From Adiantum capillus-veneris (taxonomy: Eukaryota > Streptophyta > Polypodiopsida > Polypodiales > Pteridaceae), in assembly GCA_014529385.2 (NCBI GenBank), contig CM043956.1, positions 61,514,120 to 61,578,119 of the forward strand: a stretch of 64,000 bases of DNA, in the 5' to 3' direction. The first letter of the stretch is position 1, and every line of letters starts with the position of its first letter. The position numbers and the translations under genes were made by a program. The notes beneath the pieces were generated by a model. That model saw only the letters and a program-made list of their open reading frames with translations, ran no database searches and was not told the origin of the DNA. This document shows, piece after piece, positions 33,795-46,202 of this stretch.

Positions 33795-35470
33795 TGTTCT
33801 AACAGAGCCCCCATCTCCCAGTAAGATTGCAGATCCAAGTCCACTTGAGATCCTGCCTCAAATTCCACTATGGGAGGATTCCTGATGTCCTTTTCCCAAT
33901 TTGTCTGATTAGCTTGGCAACTTAGCTCGTTTGCAAAGTTTGCCTCTCTCACTTGTTTCCAAAATTCATTGTAATCCTCATCTCTTCCGTAAATCCTCTG
34001 TATGACTGGATGAAAACTCTCTATCTCCTGATCGGTTGTGTTCAATACTATGCGGTCATCCTTGTGTGTATTTTCAGGCTTTTGTGCACTGGGAGTCTTT
34101 TCAGCTACCCGTGAAATGATAGTCTCTTGCTGAATTGGGTTTTCCGTTCCACAATTCATTGTTTCTCTTGGTGGTTCTAATAAGGCTTGTGCAGTCTCGA
34201 TCATTCTCTGGCACATTTCAAGTCTCTGCTTTTCCAATTCCGCGTTTGGGTATGTCATCCACCTCTGTTCTTGTGTTTGGTTGTTCTTTAACCTAGCTTC
34301 GTAAGCTCTCATCAGTGCGTCCAATGGTTCGTGTACTTTGTCGACTAGCACTGATCCCCCTGAGCTTAAGCTCGTTGTTTCTTTGATACTCTTTTGTTTC
34401 GTTCTTTCCGGGCTCATCTCTCGTTTCCCGTTTTGACTCTCAAGTTTTTCTAATCTATCTTTAGTTCGCTTTAGTTCCTCAGCTAGAATAGCGTCTTCAC
34501 GTTCTTTTCTCAACTTCATGCGTGCTTTTCTAGCTTTCCATGTGTTTCTCTGACTCCGCGGTCCTTGACTAACCACTTCAGTCGCTAACTTTCCATTCTC
34601 AGGTTCTCTAGTGGTTTTCTTAGCTTGAGCTCTAGTAACAACTTGCGTTGGTATCAGAGTTTCATTTTCAGACCCACTGCTGGTAGGAATAGTTTCTAGC
34701 ATATTCAATGTCGTCTTTTGCACTTTGTTTGGATTCTTTGAACAATCCTCAATGAAGTGAGTAACCCCACACTCAGTGCAATAAGCGTTAATTCTAATGA
34801 TTTCCGTATGTGGACAAACATTCATCAGATGGTCACCTCCACACTTGTAACAGGGTCCTAGTGCTGGTCTTGGTCCCACTTGATTCGTCCTTTGTGGATA
34901 GGATGGTCTTTGTCCTGTTAACCCTCCATGAGCTATGAACATCAATGTTCTTGCGTCCAAATTGTATCTCTCTTCATCAGAAGCACTTGTAACTGTTGGT
35001 GTTCCAACATTCCCAATCATGCCCCATGGTTCTGGTTGTTTGGGTTCTTCTGGTGGGTAATACACAGTTGGAGACATGTGTGCACCAGATTCTTCATAAT
35101 AGGCTTGAACAGGCACTAAGGCTTGTTCTTCCTGATTCTCTAAGGTTGGTGCATATCTAATGCCCACTGGTCTTGCTCTTGGTAAAGGTGGTTGTTGTCC
35201 CAATACCGGTTGCGGTCTTTCTATCCCCATAGGTCCTGGTACATTTCCCGTTGGGTATCGAGGTACTGGATGTACCTGAGGTGGTGCTAATTGAGCAGGA
35301 GGTGCATACTGACACTCCCTTACATACCCTTTGTTGTAATAGCACTCCTCTGTTGGATGGTTTGTCCATTTTTGTTCAATAGCACACCATTTCAGTGGTT
35401 TTGGCAATGGTTTTTGGTATGGTGCCATCCTTTTTAGAGCATCTTCTATCATTTGCTCTACATTTGGCAT
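33770..35470 (-). CDS. Nucleocapsid-like ORF with zinc knuckles
   Basis: This 566-codon frame starts at ATG 35470, which overlaps the gag stop by 13 bases (ATGCCAAATGTAG on the minus strand). An N-terminal C..H..C finger (WCAIEQKWTNHPTEEC), a Pro/Gln-rich stretch and two further knuckles (CYKCGGDHLMNVC and CTECGVTHFIEDC, about residues 210-250) indicate RNA binding. A long charged helical region follows. It is either made by reinitiation or frameshift after gag, or separated from gag by an indel. Confidence 0.65.
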   Translation of the reverse strand: MPNVEQMIEDALKRMAPYQKPLPKPLKWCAIEQKWTNHPTEECYYNKGYVRECQYAPPAQLAPPQVHPVPRYPTGNVPGPMGIERPQPVLGQQPPLPRARPVGIRYAPTLENQEEQALVPVQAYYEESGAHMSPTVYYPPEEPKQPEPWGMIGNVGTPTVTSASDEERYNLDARTLMFIAHGGLTGQRPSYPQRTNQVGPRPALGPCYKCGGDHLMNVCPHTEIIRINAYCTECGVTHFIEDCSKNPNKVQKTTLNMLETIPTSSGSENETLIPTQVVTRAQAKKTTREPENGKLATEVVSQGPRSQRNTWKARKARMKLRKEREDAILAEELKRTKDRLEKLESQNGKREMSPERTKQKSIKETTSLSSGGSVLVDKVHEPLDALMRAYEARLKNNQTQEQRWMTYPNAELEKQRLEMCQRMIETAQALLEPPRETMNCGTENPIQQETIISRVAEKTPSAQKPENTHKDDRIVLNTTDQEIESFHPVIQRIYGRDEDYNEFWKQVREANFANELSCQANQTNWEKDIRNPPIVEFEAGSQVDLDLQSYWEMGALLEQWRANLIH

Positions 35471-37242
35471 GGTTGTTGTTTGAACATTTTTTTAGTGGTA
35501 GTCTCGCTCGCTACGGAGGAAGAGCTACTGGATGCAAAATCTATATCCGCTGACACCTCTCCATAAACCGTACAGTTATCCACTAAGTACAATGCTTCTC
35601 TCGTTACTTGCTCGAAACTTGTACAAGCTTTCAAGTGCAAGTCCTTCTTGAGAGTGTCGTTTCTCAATCCTTCAATTAAGAGAACAGATAGTCTGTCATC
35701 TTGTGGTCGTTCACGTACTGGACATCTCTCAATGTATTGTTTGAAGCGAAGTGAATCTTCCTTCACTTTTTCGTGTTCTCTCTGTTTAAAAGCATATATT
35801 TGTGAGACTGTATTGTGCTTAATCCCTCGTTTTGAGAATTCCTCAGCAAACTCTCTTAGCAAATGGTCAATGTCATGGAATCCCCCTCTGTTCAGTGGTT
35901 GAAACCATGTCAATGCCGTATCTTCTAGAGTAAGACCAAATCCCTCGTATTGTGTATGGAAATCTGTTATCTGCTCAGCTCTTAAGACTTGCTTAAAGAG
36001 TGACACATGTGCATACGGATCTCCTGAACCACCATACTTCTTTGGCATACACTTGGCTACTTGAGATGGTCTCATACGTCTATGGTCTGCTACCAATCTC
36101 ATTGCTCCTGTGTCCCGGCTAAAGCTTTCTCTAGCATCATGGACTTCATGGGTTACCCTTGTCGGTTCCCCTGCCCTGAGTCTACTACTAGGAGGTAAAT
36201 GTGATGGTTCCGCTTCGAACCTTGGACCTGGAGTGGTATATGTGGGGATTGGAACTGCACTACCTCGATTCGTATCCATTGACTCTCTGGAATGTAATGA
36301 TCCCATTGGTCCGGGCTTCGAGTACTGAGGTTGACTGAAAGAGTCAGCAGCCTGAATTCTTTGTCCTCCTGTTGTCATTGGGTTTTGCACTCCATTTGTT
36401 GGTGTTGGTCTTTGTGAGCTAGAAGTAACATAATACTGATGTAGTGGTCCCCCAAAGTATGTATATCCTTCTAATTCTTTCTTGCCCATTGTTGAGTATT
36501 GCCTCCCATACTTGTCGTAAGCGGCAATTTTCACTTCCGATCCCTCTGTGTAGGTAAAGACATAAAGTCTTTTTTGGTCTGTCAACTCTCCAGTGTAGGG
36601 TTCTTCACATCTATAATAGAGATCTTGCTCCCCATTATTATATTTGTATAGCCCCACATAGATGTTATCAGTGTTGATCCTTGTAGTTTCATTCTCTCTT
36701 CTTAACCTCGCATCAGGGAAGTTCATTATTGGTGCTTTCTCCTCAAGTTCTTCATCTACTTTGGCTTTGGTGCCCATCAATCCCCACTTGTCCACAATGT
36801 TAGGGTTTAGGACTACCAAGTACATGGTACCCTCGTCATCTAGATATCTATCTCCGCTATAGCTCACAGACACTAAGTCCTTGAACTCACTAGGTCTATC
36901 TTCTATCTTTACACAATAGCGGTCCATTCCATCTTTGTAGATCTTGGCACCTTGCTCATTGTCGTACTGGTATTTTATGAACAATAGCTTCATTGTGGCG
37001 GAAGGGTTTGATGGTCCTGCTGCCATATTTTCTCTGTTGTTCAGGTTCAAGTGTTCCAAGTGTTCGGTGAAAATCTCGTAAGATCTCTCCGAAGAAGTAT
37101 CAGAAACACTTCCTTCAAAGATCGGCTCTAATGGTTGCACCCAACTTTGGTTTACACTTCCCTCGGTTGATATGACACTTGCTTGTTCCCCTTGTTTTGG
37201 TTGGTTATTCTGGAGATTCCTGCCCGATCTCAAATGTATCAA
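35458..37242 (-). CDS. Gag (capsid) ORF
   Basis: This frame has 594 codons. The first ATG that looks natural is at about residue 74 (MAAGPSNPS, near 37023). The upstream part begins with the TTG of LIHLRSGR, so the start is uncertain. Residues about 390-560 carry the retrotransposon Gag pattern (GGSGDPYAHVSLFKQVLRAE, then ALTWFQPL, HLLREFAEEFSKRG, RFKQYIERCP and LLIEGLRNDTLKKDL). The N-terminal 350 residues are unusual in length and carry no known domain. The leader upstream contains palindrome array B. Confidence 0.75.
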   Translation of the reverse strand: MIHLRSGRNLQNNQPKQGEQASVISTEGSVNQSWVQPLEPIFEGSVSDTSSERSYEIFTEHLEHLNLNNRENMAAGPSNPSATMKLLFIKYQYDNEQGAKIYKDGMDRYCVKIEDRPSEFKDLVSVSYSGDRYLDDEGTMYLVVLNPNIVDKWGLMGTKAKVDEELEEKAPIMNFPDARLRRENETTRINTDNIYVGLYKYNNGEQDLYYRCEEPYTGELTDQKRLYVFTYTEGSEVKIAAYDKYGRQYSTMGKKELEGYTYFGGPLHQYYVTSSSQRPTPTNGVQNPMTTGGQRIQAADSFSQPQYSKPGPMGSLHSRESMDTNRGSAVPIPTYTTPGPRFEAEPSHLPPSSRLRAGEPTRVTHEVHDARESFSRDTGAMRLVADHRRMRPSQVAKCMPKKYGGSGDPYAHVSLFKQVLRAEQITDFHTQYEGFGLTLEDTALTWFQPLNRGGFHDIDHLLREFAEEFSKRGIKHNTVSQIYAFKQREHEKVKEDSLRFKQYIERCPVRERPQDDRLSVLLIEGLRNDTLKKDLHLKACTSFEQVTREALYLVDNCTVYGEVSADIDFASSSSSSVASETTTKKMFKQQPCQM

Positions 37243-37406
37243 TTCCCCTAAAGGACTTTAACTTTTCCGTCTCGGCAATTTGTTTTCCCAAGTTTTTGTG
37301 GTCAGAATTGATCCAAACTGATTGATACTTGGTCAATTGTTTAATCTTGTCAGTTGGACAACTTCTGTTTCATCAAGTGAGAATTTTGTTGCAGTTATGC
37401 TGAAAA

Positions 37407-38126
37407 AGACATTATACGCGTATGATGTCTTTTTTTCACAGATTTGGACTATTTTGGTTATGCTCACTCTCAGTAGCCCCCTTATGCTCTGTCCACTCAC
37501 AAAATTCAGTTTGAACTCTGTTTGAGCAAGTTATGGCTAATTTAGGCTTTTCTTGGCAATTTTCCGCTTTTGACTTGTTTTGGATCAATTATGATCCAAA
37601 TGGGATGAAACTTGAAATATAACCTCTAGACAGCTATTACAATGGATTTGTGTTGGCAAAGTATCAAAATATGTCCAAAATTAGGTAAAAGACATCATAC
37701 GTGTATGATGTCTTTTTCATCAATTTGGGTCAAGACTTGATATTTATGCTTTCTACAGTGTTTGTAACAATCTTGTCAGGTCAGATATAAAAAATAAGCA
37801 GTGGATGTGGTAAAAGACATTATACGCGTATGATGTCTTTTATCCCAGATTTTGACTATTCTTGGTTTTAAGCCTTCTCCAATGTTTATAATTGAGTTTC
37901 AAGTGTTTTTGTCAGGTTTGAATGTAAAAACAAGATTTGAATCCAAAATTTCCTATTTTTTGCATTTCTTGGACTCCGACTTGTCTTTTTGGGTTTCTTT
38001 GAGTGTTAATGCTCTTGTTTTAAGTTGAAATTAGGGTATAACCCCCCTTTTGAACACTCTCGTAAAGTCAAAATTTCTGTTTTGGTCTCTGTTTGGTCAT
38101 TTAGACATTATACGCGTATGATGTCT
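37407..38126 (-). repeat. Palindrome array B in the 5' leader (four copies)
   Basis: Copies of the same 24-bp palindrome start at 37407, 37690, 37815 and 38103 (spacing 283, 125, 288). Each has a single C-to-T change or G-to-A equivalent in one half. The spacing pattern equals the first four members of array A, so the two arrays are duplicates of one block. The leader runs from the PBS to gag and has no ORF. Confidence 0.95.
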
Positions 38127-38644
38127 AAAGTTGCAGATTTCCAGTTTTTTGGCATAGAATCCTTCCTAAAGCTTTCTCAAGTGCTCAGCAACTCCCAGAT
38201 ACACAAAAAATTTCTCTAACTTTTGTTTATTGCAAGTTTCACTACTAACTCGACGGTTTAGTGATCTAACATGCAATCAACCGTATCAAGCAAATACTCC
38301 AATGATTACTAGCTCTAGATCAGGATCAAATGAAGTCTTACCTAAGCTATTCCTAATCATAAAATGGGTTTGGTAATTGTGATTTTAAAGAGATCCACTG
38401 CCACTCATGGACTAGCAAATTCTTCTTCTATCAACAACTACTCAACACCAATAAAACAACAAACAAATCTAAGCTAAACTAAAAATACTGTCAGCACGGA
38501 AGACCCAGGAATACCCCACTTCCTAGTATCTCTCGAGATCTTCGGAGTCCACCACTCCTAGATCTTTTCTAACTAAAGTATACAAAGTAGTTTATACGAC
38601 TCACCTCGTAGGATTAGTCTAAGGTCACCTACTTAGGGCTCTCG

Positions 38645-38662
38645 TCCCCGGCAACGACGCCA
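38645..38662 (-). promoter_or_regulatory. Primer-binding site, tRNA-Asp type
   Basis: The minus strand reads TGGCGTCGTTGCCGGGGA two bases inside the LTR end. It is complementary to the 3' end of plant tRNA-Asp with one mismatch in the first 17 bases. Confidence 0.9.
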
Positions 38663-38664
38663 AA

Positions 38665-39288
38665 TGTTAAGGCGGTTACGCCGCTAGCGGAAGCTAAATA
38701 GCGAGAACTCAACCAACAACAGAATTTGTTAGACGAGGACGGAGCTTGACCCGCAGGCACATGGAAACAACTAGGTGGGTGTCAAATCACCTACTCGACC
38801 TTCTAATGACAATCACTACTAAGGAAATTAAATCTAAGTTCTAAAATACGCAAGTGACTGAAATCCGTACTACGAACGAATGCTATACGAAACAGGATCT
38901 AGAATCATTGAATCGATCTCAAACTCAAGGGGAAGTCTATACACTAGGTAAGAACAACATCCTAAAGACTTGAACTGCAAAATCCACCTATAACCACTCC
39001 GTGCAGTAAACGTGTATGAAGACAGGCCGAAATATACAGGTGACCGAAACTTGACCCCGATGGTACTAATGTGTCGCTCTACTTGTTGTGGTTCTATAGA
39101 TATGCTGCACGCTCAATTCCGACACACGAGTTGGAAGAAAACTCACACCAAAGCTCGTAGGAACTTACCACACATAGAAGCCAATAGCGCGCACTCTTGG
39201 TATCTGTGCGTAGCTCTCGCCGTTACTAACACAATGGCGGTGTCGCTTCTCCAATGGCGGCTCCGTAGCTCGTGTAGCAAGTAGATAA

Positions 39289-39343
<55 letters not shown>

Positions 39344-39625
39344 GCACATTCACGACGCTCAAAAACTCACTTTGATTAATAATTTGAATCCCTAGGTTAC
39401 AAAAACTTTGGCTTATATACCTCAGCCTTGGAGGTGAGAACATCTCTAACTAATTACATCAGCAAGTGAAATTACTTCGGGATTACAAGCTGGAAACTCA
39501 ATTGAGTCCCGTTACTTGAATGGCTCAAATCAAAATTAATGTCGGAAAGACATTTATTACAATCAATGGTTACAAAATGATGAGTGTGAGCAAAAATGTG
39601 GGTGTGATCCTCTACTGGCTCAACA
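38665..39625 (-). repeat. 5' LTR of the large Gypsy element
   Basis: This 961-bp LTR begins TGTTGAGCCAG and ends CCTTAACA on the minus strand. The outer 613 bp are shared with the left LTR and contain a (CT)n tract at 39291-39341 that is longer here. The inner limit is fixed by the PBS. Confidence 0.8.
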
Positions 39626-41815
<2,190 letters not shown>

Positions 41816-41876
41816 GCTGGGTTTCACTCGTTTTTATGATTGCTCGGAAAGGTTTGCTCGGAGTTTGAAGTTCCTC
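41816..41876 (-). repeat. Right terminal inverted repeat
   Basis: The reverse complement aligns with the left terminus over the CGAGC, CC.AGCAA and AAAAACGAG blocks. It directly abuts the right copy of the 11-bp duplication. Confidence 0.45.
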
Positions 41877-43210
41877 TCAATTCGGAGCCTGTTGGTATAA
41901 ACACTGATTAACTGGTTTTTTTGAATGAAACTACTGGTCCGGGGCATGTTATAGCATTGCCTTAAGACTTCATATGCATAGAATGGGACATTATTGTGGG
42001 CCTTGGGACTGCTTGTGCATAAAAAACAATTGTTTTTTTGGCCTTTCTTATGACTGTACCAATGGAGATGAACACCTGAGGTAATGGTGTTTGCTTAGTA
42101 TGGTAACTATGGGCATGTTACACCCCCATCTGCTATGGGCTGACATGGTATGATATAACATCATGGTAATGCAAATGGGAGGTGCTCCTGACCTTGGACT
42201 GGTTTTGCCACGTCTTTGGTAAACTGTCGGGGTCTGTCGGCTCTTCATACTGTGTGTGGTTGGCACCTCTTAGGCTAGTAAAAGATAATGACTGGCTGGA
42301 ATGATTTGGCATACATTGGTAGATAGGATTTTTTGTTGTTTTTTGGAAAGGAACTGTGTGCAGTATACTACGATATAATCTTGTAAATGGGTTTCTTTTA
42401 AAACCGCTGTAGAGAATTACCATCTGCATGCTGTACCTAATCTCGGCATAACTGGTCTTTTTTAGAAAAATTGGGGTTATTCTTGACCTTTATAATAACT
42501 GAGGCGCTATTTAATTTTGCATTACTGTACGATTCTCACATTTTCTAGTCTCGACATAACTGGTTTTTTTCAAAAAATGGCGGTACCCTTAGCCTGTGTA
42601 GCAACTGAGGCACTAGGTACTCTATATCACTGTGCGTGCTCACATTCTAAAGAAAGGATCATCTTCTATATTTGAAAATAAAGCTGGTCATAACCCAACG
42701 TTTTGGGTTTGCTTATGGTTTATGAAATGGTCCTATGTTCAAACTGTTTGAGAAAGTAAGTATATGGCAATTTTTGGCTTCAACAGTAGCTCGGAAAGGA
42801 GTGTATCTAGCAGTCTTGCTACTCTACTAACCGGTTATACTGGTATCTTATTGGTTATTAAAAAAACGCGAGGTAGTTAGCACCCTCATTGGATACCTTT
42901 GGTTGACAAAAAGTAAAGTCAGATTTCACATCCCATTAGCTAAAGGGGTACCTTTGATACCATGGGTTTACTAATTATAAAGGTAAGTTTATGGTTACTG
43001 AGCTATGGCTCTTGAAATAGTTTGACTCTCAATGAACTTCACCATGTAAGAAAGTAGACTATAACACTCATTTGTGAAGTAATAAGAAAAGATTGTTAAA
43101 AATACCAGTTCTAATGAATAACCTAGCTTGTCTAAAGTTACTAAAACCGATAAGATGGACATGGATAACAACTGATATGGTCCATTGATACGTGTAATAC
43201 ACATCCAAGG

Positions 43211-43251
43211 CTAACTCAATTGTTGTCTTGTTTGGATGGATGCAGGTAAGG
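43211..43251 (+). other. Recursive-splice-like site (A4)
   Basis: CTAAC (43211-43215), TGCAG ending at 43245 and GTAAGG (43246-43251), as in A2 and A3. Confidence 0.45.
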
Positions 43252-43499
43252 ACTCTATCTTATCTTGGAGGGTTTTCTTTTCTTTGGCAAGCAACCTTAC
43301 TTTAATGATGTACTCACTGAGGAACGGGGAAGTTCTTTTACTACTTGTCTTACTGCAAGAGGATCTCTTTCCTACAATCATTGTACCTAAATAATTTTGA
43401 TACTGAGTTATTTTTGTACATATCATTTCATTATTCCTTGGCCAGCTGTCTTTTGAATGTAAAAATTCAATTATGTCTTATTAGTTAAGATTTAAACAG

Positions 43500-43502
<3 letters not shown>

Positions 43503-43531
<29 letters not shown>

Positions 43532-44676
43532 TTCTCTCTTGAATTGCAGTTCTTGAGTTCAACTCTCGTTGAATGTCTATGAGATTCCATAAGAGTGAGA
43601 ATTAATATTCCACCAACCCTGTCTCTCTCTAGCCCCCTCCTCCTTCCCTAGCCCGCATGAGCACCTCTCCAAGACAACCGCTTCAATGCATTATCAAGTA
43701 GACTCTTGTATGGGTACTCAAACACTACTTTGTAGCTAGTCTCTCCTTTTTATGAACCCCATTGAGTCTTTCCAACATGTACTCTCTAAATCTAAAAACA
43801 TACACATCATTCTTGAACCATATTCTAGATAAATGCTAATGCGCTTTTAAAAATCTCCATGGGTACACTAAATGTTTGACAATAGCCTGATCAACAACTA
43901 CTAGTGTTGGACTACAAGCCCTTTCTTTGGAGGACTAAAAATATGGGTAGTAACAATCTTAATAAGATCCTTTCCAACTCCCAAATGGAAATTTCATAAC
44001 TCTAGATGGGCAGTGGGTCACTCTGCCTAGTTTCATAACTCCGCCCAAATGGGTCGAGTTGGATAGACCTTACCAGTTCAAGGAGTCGAGGATGCCCACT
44101 CATGTGTGCAAAAACCAATGTTGAAGAGATAGAGAGGGTGCACATATTGAACACTGGGGGTTTCTAGCTAATCGCAACACTTGCTCGGGCAAAACACCTC
44201 TTATATCATACTTGTTACATCCAATGTTAGAAAAAACCGAGGTTCATTGTATTTTAACCGATTGAAATTGTAAAATATTTGTTAGATTTTGAGATTGCCT
44301 TGAAGAAAACCGAGAAGTTTACACAAGTTTTAGTGTAATTATCGACAAAAGCTTCAAATATTGACCTCATAGAATTTCAAGTTTGCCCTTAATTTCATTG
44401 GTTAGGGAAAATTGATTTTTCTGGCCCTTCTCGAAGTCCTACACCTATGGCTCTACTCTCCACTTATTAGCTCGAATGTCTATGAGATGCTATAAGGGTG
44501 AACATTAATATTCCACCTACCCCATCCCTCTCCAACCTCCTCATGCTTCCTTGGCCCCCTTGAGCATCTCTCCTCCTATCCTTACTGTCGTCACGGTCCC
44601 CCCCTCTTTCGCTTCCTCTTGCGCACATGCTGAACAGGATTTGGAGCCTCTCATGCGTGCAAGCACGCGTGCGCGC
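43503..44676. other. Inter-element spacer with a direct repeat
   Basis: A 28-bp AC tract (43503-43530) ends A4. About 100 bp near 43570-43677 (GAATGTCTATGAGAT...) recur at 44473-44575 at roughly 80% identity. The rest shows no gene. Confidence 0.6.
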
Positions 44677-44678
44677 GC

Positions 44679-44699
44679 ACACACACACACACACACACA
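44679..44699 (+). repeat. (AC)n tract at the 5' border of B1
   Basis: A short AC tract preceded by GCGCGCGC, the same composite seen at the B1-B2 junction (52072-52094). Confidence 0.85.
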
Positions 44700-46050
44700 A
44701 ATACATGAGTCATTACTCAAGCTTCACTACTTTAATTAGTTTGAAAAAACGTGGTTTTTTACAAATAACCTCTCCCGGTCTTCACCTTTACATGTCTACT
44801 AAACCATTTGTTACATGATCGCACAAACATCTGTCACAGTAAAAACATGTGTTTGGATGCTCTGACAAAGGTAGGATATGGGTAGATAAGATTACACCAT
44901 ACTCCATGGTGTGTGGGGTGCTGTTAAAGTATCCTCTTAGTGGTTGGCCATAGCTGCGATACAAAAAAATCTTTTGTGATGGAAGAAACTGCGCTAGCAG
45001 ATATAATCGTTTTGAAAAACCTCGCTTCATTGAATATTCTACATAATAGTATTGTCGCCCTATGCCCATTGCTTCAGTTACCATCGCCAGACGAATATTA
45101 TTCCTAAAATGCTCTCGACCCCAAAGAGTCACCCTTGTCACTCTGTTCTGATATGTCCACCACTTCGTCTGAGTAAGAGATGTTCCTAATTGCGGAAATA
45201 AATAACGTTTGTAATAGAGTAGTGTGGTTCACTTAGTAGACTCACCTGACTGTTGAAGATGTGCAATAGATATAGCTAAAACCTGATCTCCATTATGAGT
45301 CATAGCAAATAAATATGTAGTACACACCTGATGACAAATTCAGATGTTTGCTGTAAACTCTCAGATAGCTACTCAAGACAGTTACTATGCACTGGTTTGA
45401 TAAAAATATTCCCGTCTTTTATAGACCTATATTGATAACTGAACCCAATGGTTATGTGTTAACAAAAAGCCCTAACTAATTTACTTCGTGTGCCTTACCT
45501 AGTAGGGATTCGCATATGCCTACTCTCAAAATTTGTCCTAGTGGACCGTTCTTTGAACATAGGCTCATGTGTGATGTCGGTTTTATGGTTTACCGTTGGT
45601 TTATATCCACCCAGGGTTGGGAGCAATGGTTCGTATGTAGATCGACTATCGATATTTCGACAGATGGCAAAAAAACCCTGGCTGTCTACTGCCACTTTTA
45701 ATTAAGCACATAGGACACATAATATGTGTTTTTTTATTTTGAGATTTTTTTTAAAAAAAGATGCTTTTTACATAAGCAAAAAAAAGATCTTTTTTAACCT
45801 AATACCTCTATTAGGTTACATATTGGTACTCCTCTGCAGTACTCTCTGAGGTAGTTCCTGTCGCACGCTTTCGTTCTGTCGCTAGATAGGAGTGCTTTAG
45901 CTTGCTAGTGCTGGTACGTTTTGGATCTGTGCACTTGCTTCAAACTCCCTGATCTCTTGCTGAGTGTAATCCTGGAATAGAGGGTCTTGAAGGCCGGCCT
46001 CGATGCTGGGGGAACCTTGCAGATTTCGGGGCCCTGACAGTATCATCACC

Positions 46051-46092
46051 TATAAATACATCATAAGGTGAGCTCCTATGCTCACTTAGCAC
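46051..46092 (+). promoter_or_regulatory. Core promoter and leader hairpin of B1
   Basis: TATAAATA (46051-46058) is followed by GTGAGC (46068-46073) and GCTCAC (46080-46085), then TTAGC. Compared with family A, the sixth pair is changed from G-C to C-G on both sides, so pairing is kept. Confidence 0.65.
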
Positions 46093-46148
46093 TGTGTTCT
46101 GTGACTTCTGTTTTGCATTCAATTCTGCTTTGCTGTGGTGACTTCATC

Positions 46149-46202
46149 ATGCCAAAAAAAACTGAGAAAGCTGTGATGGAAGCATCTTCATCAAGTCTAC
46201 AG
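46149..46202 (+). CDS. ORF1 exon 1 of B1
   Basis: Eighteen codons (MPKKTEKAVMEASSSSLQ) end in CAG before GTTATC. Joined in phase 0 to exon 2 at 48401 this gives a 77-residue basic protein. The ATG lies about 100 bp after the TATA box, as in family A. Confidence 0.5.

Larger units (their letters stand above)
20912..39625 (-). mobile_element. Large Ty3/Gypsy retrotransposon with extra 3' ORFs
   Basis: This 18.7-kb minus-strand element has a right LTR, tRNA-Asp PBS, palindrome-bearing leader, gag, nucleocapsid, protease, RT, RNase H, integrase, second protease-like domain, second palindrome array, two further ORFs, PPT and left LTR. RT motifs (LDGFSGYNQ, YAYRVMPFGLTNAPATFQ, YMDD) and the PBS place it near the plant Tat/Athila branch of Gypsy. 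Several frameshifts and a truncated 3' LTR make it inactive. It lies inside the 17227-41876 insertion, so it arrived later or was carried along. Confidence 0.85.
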
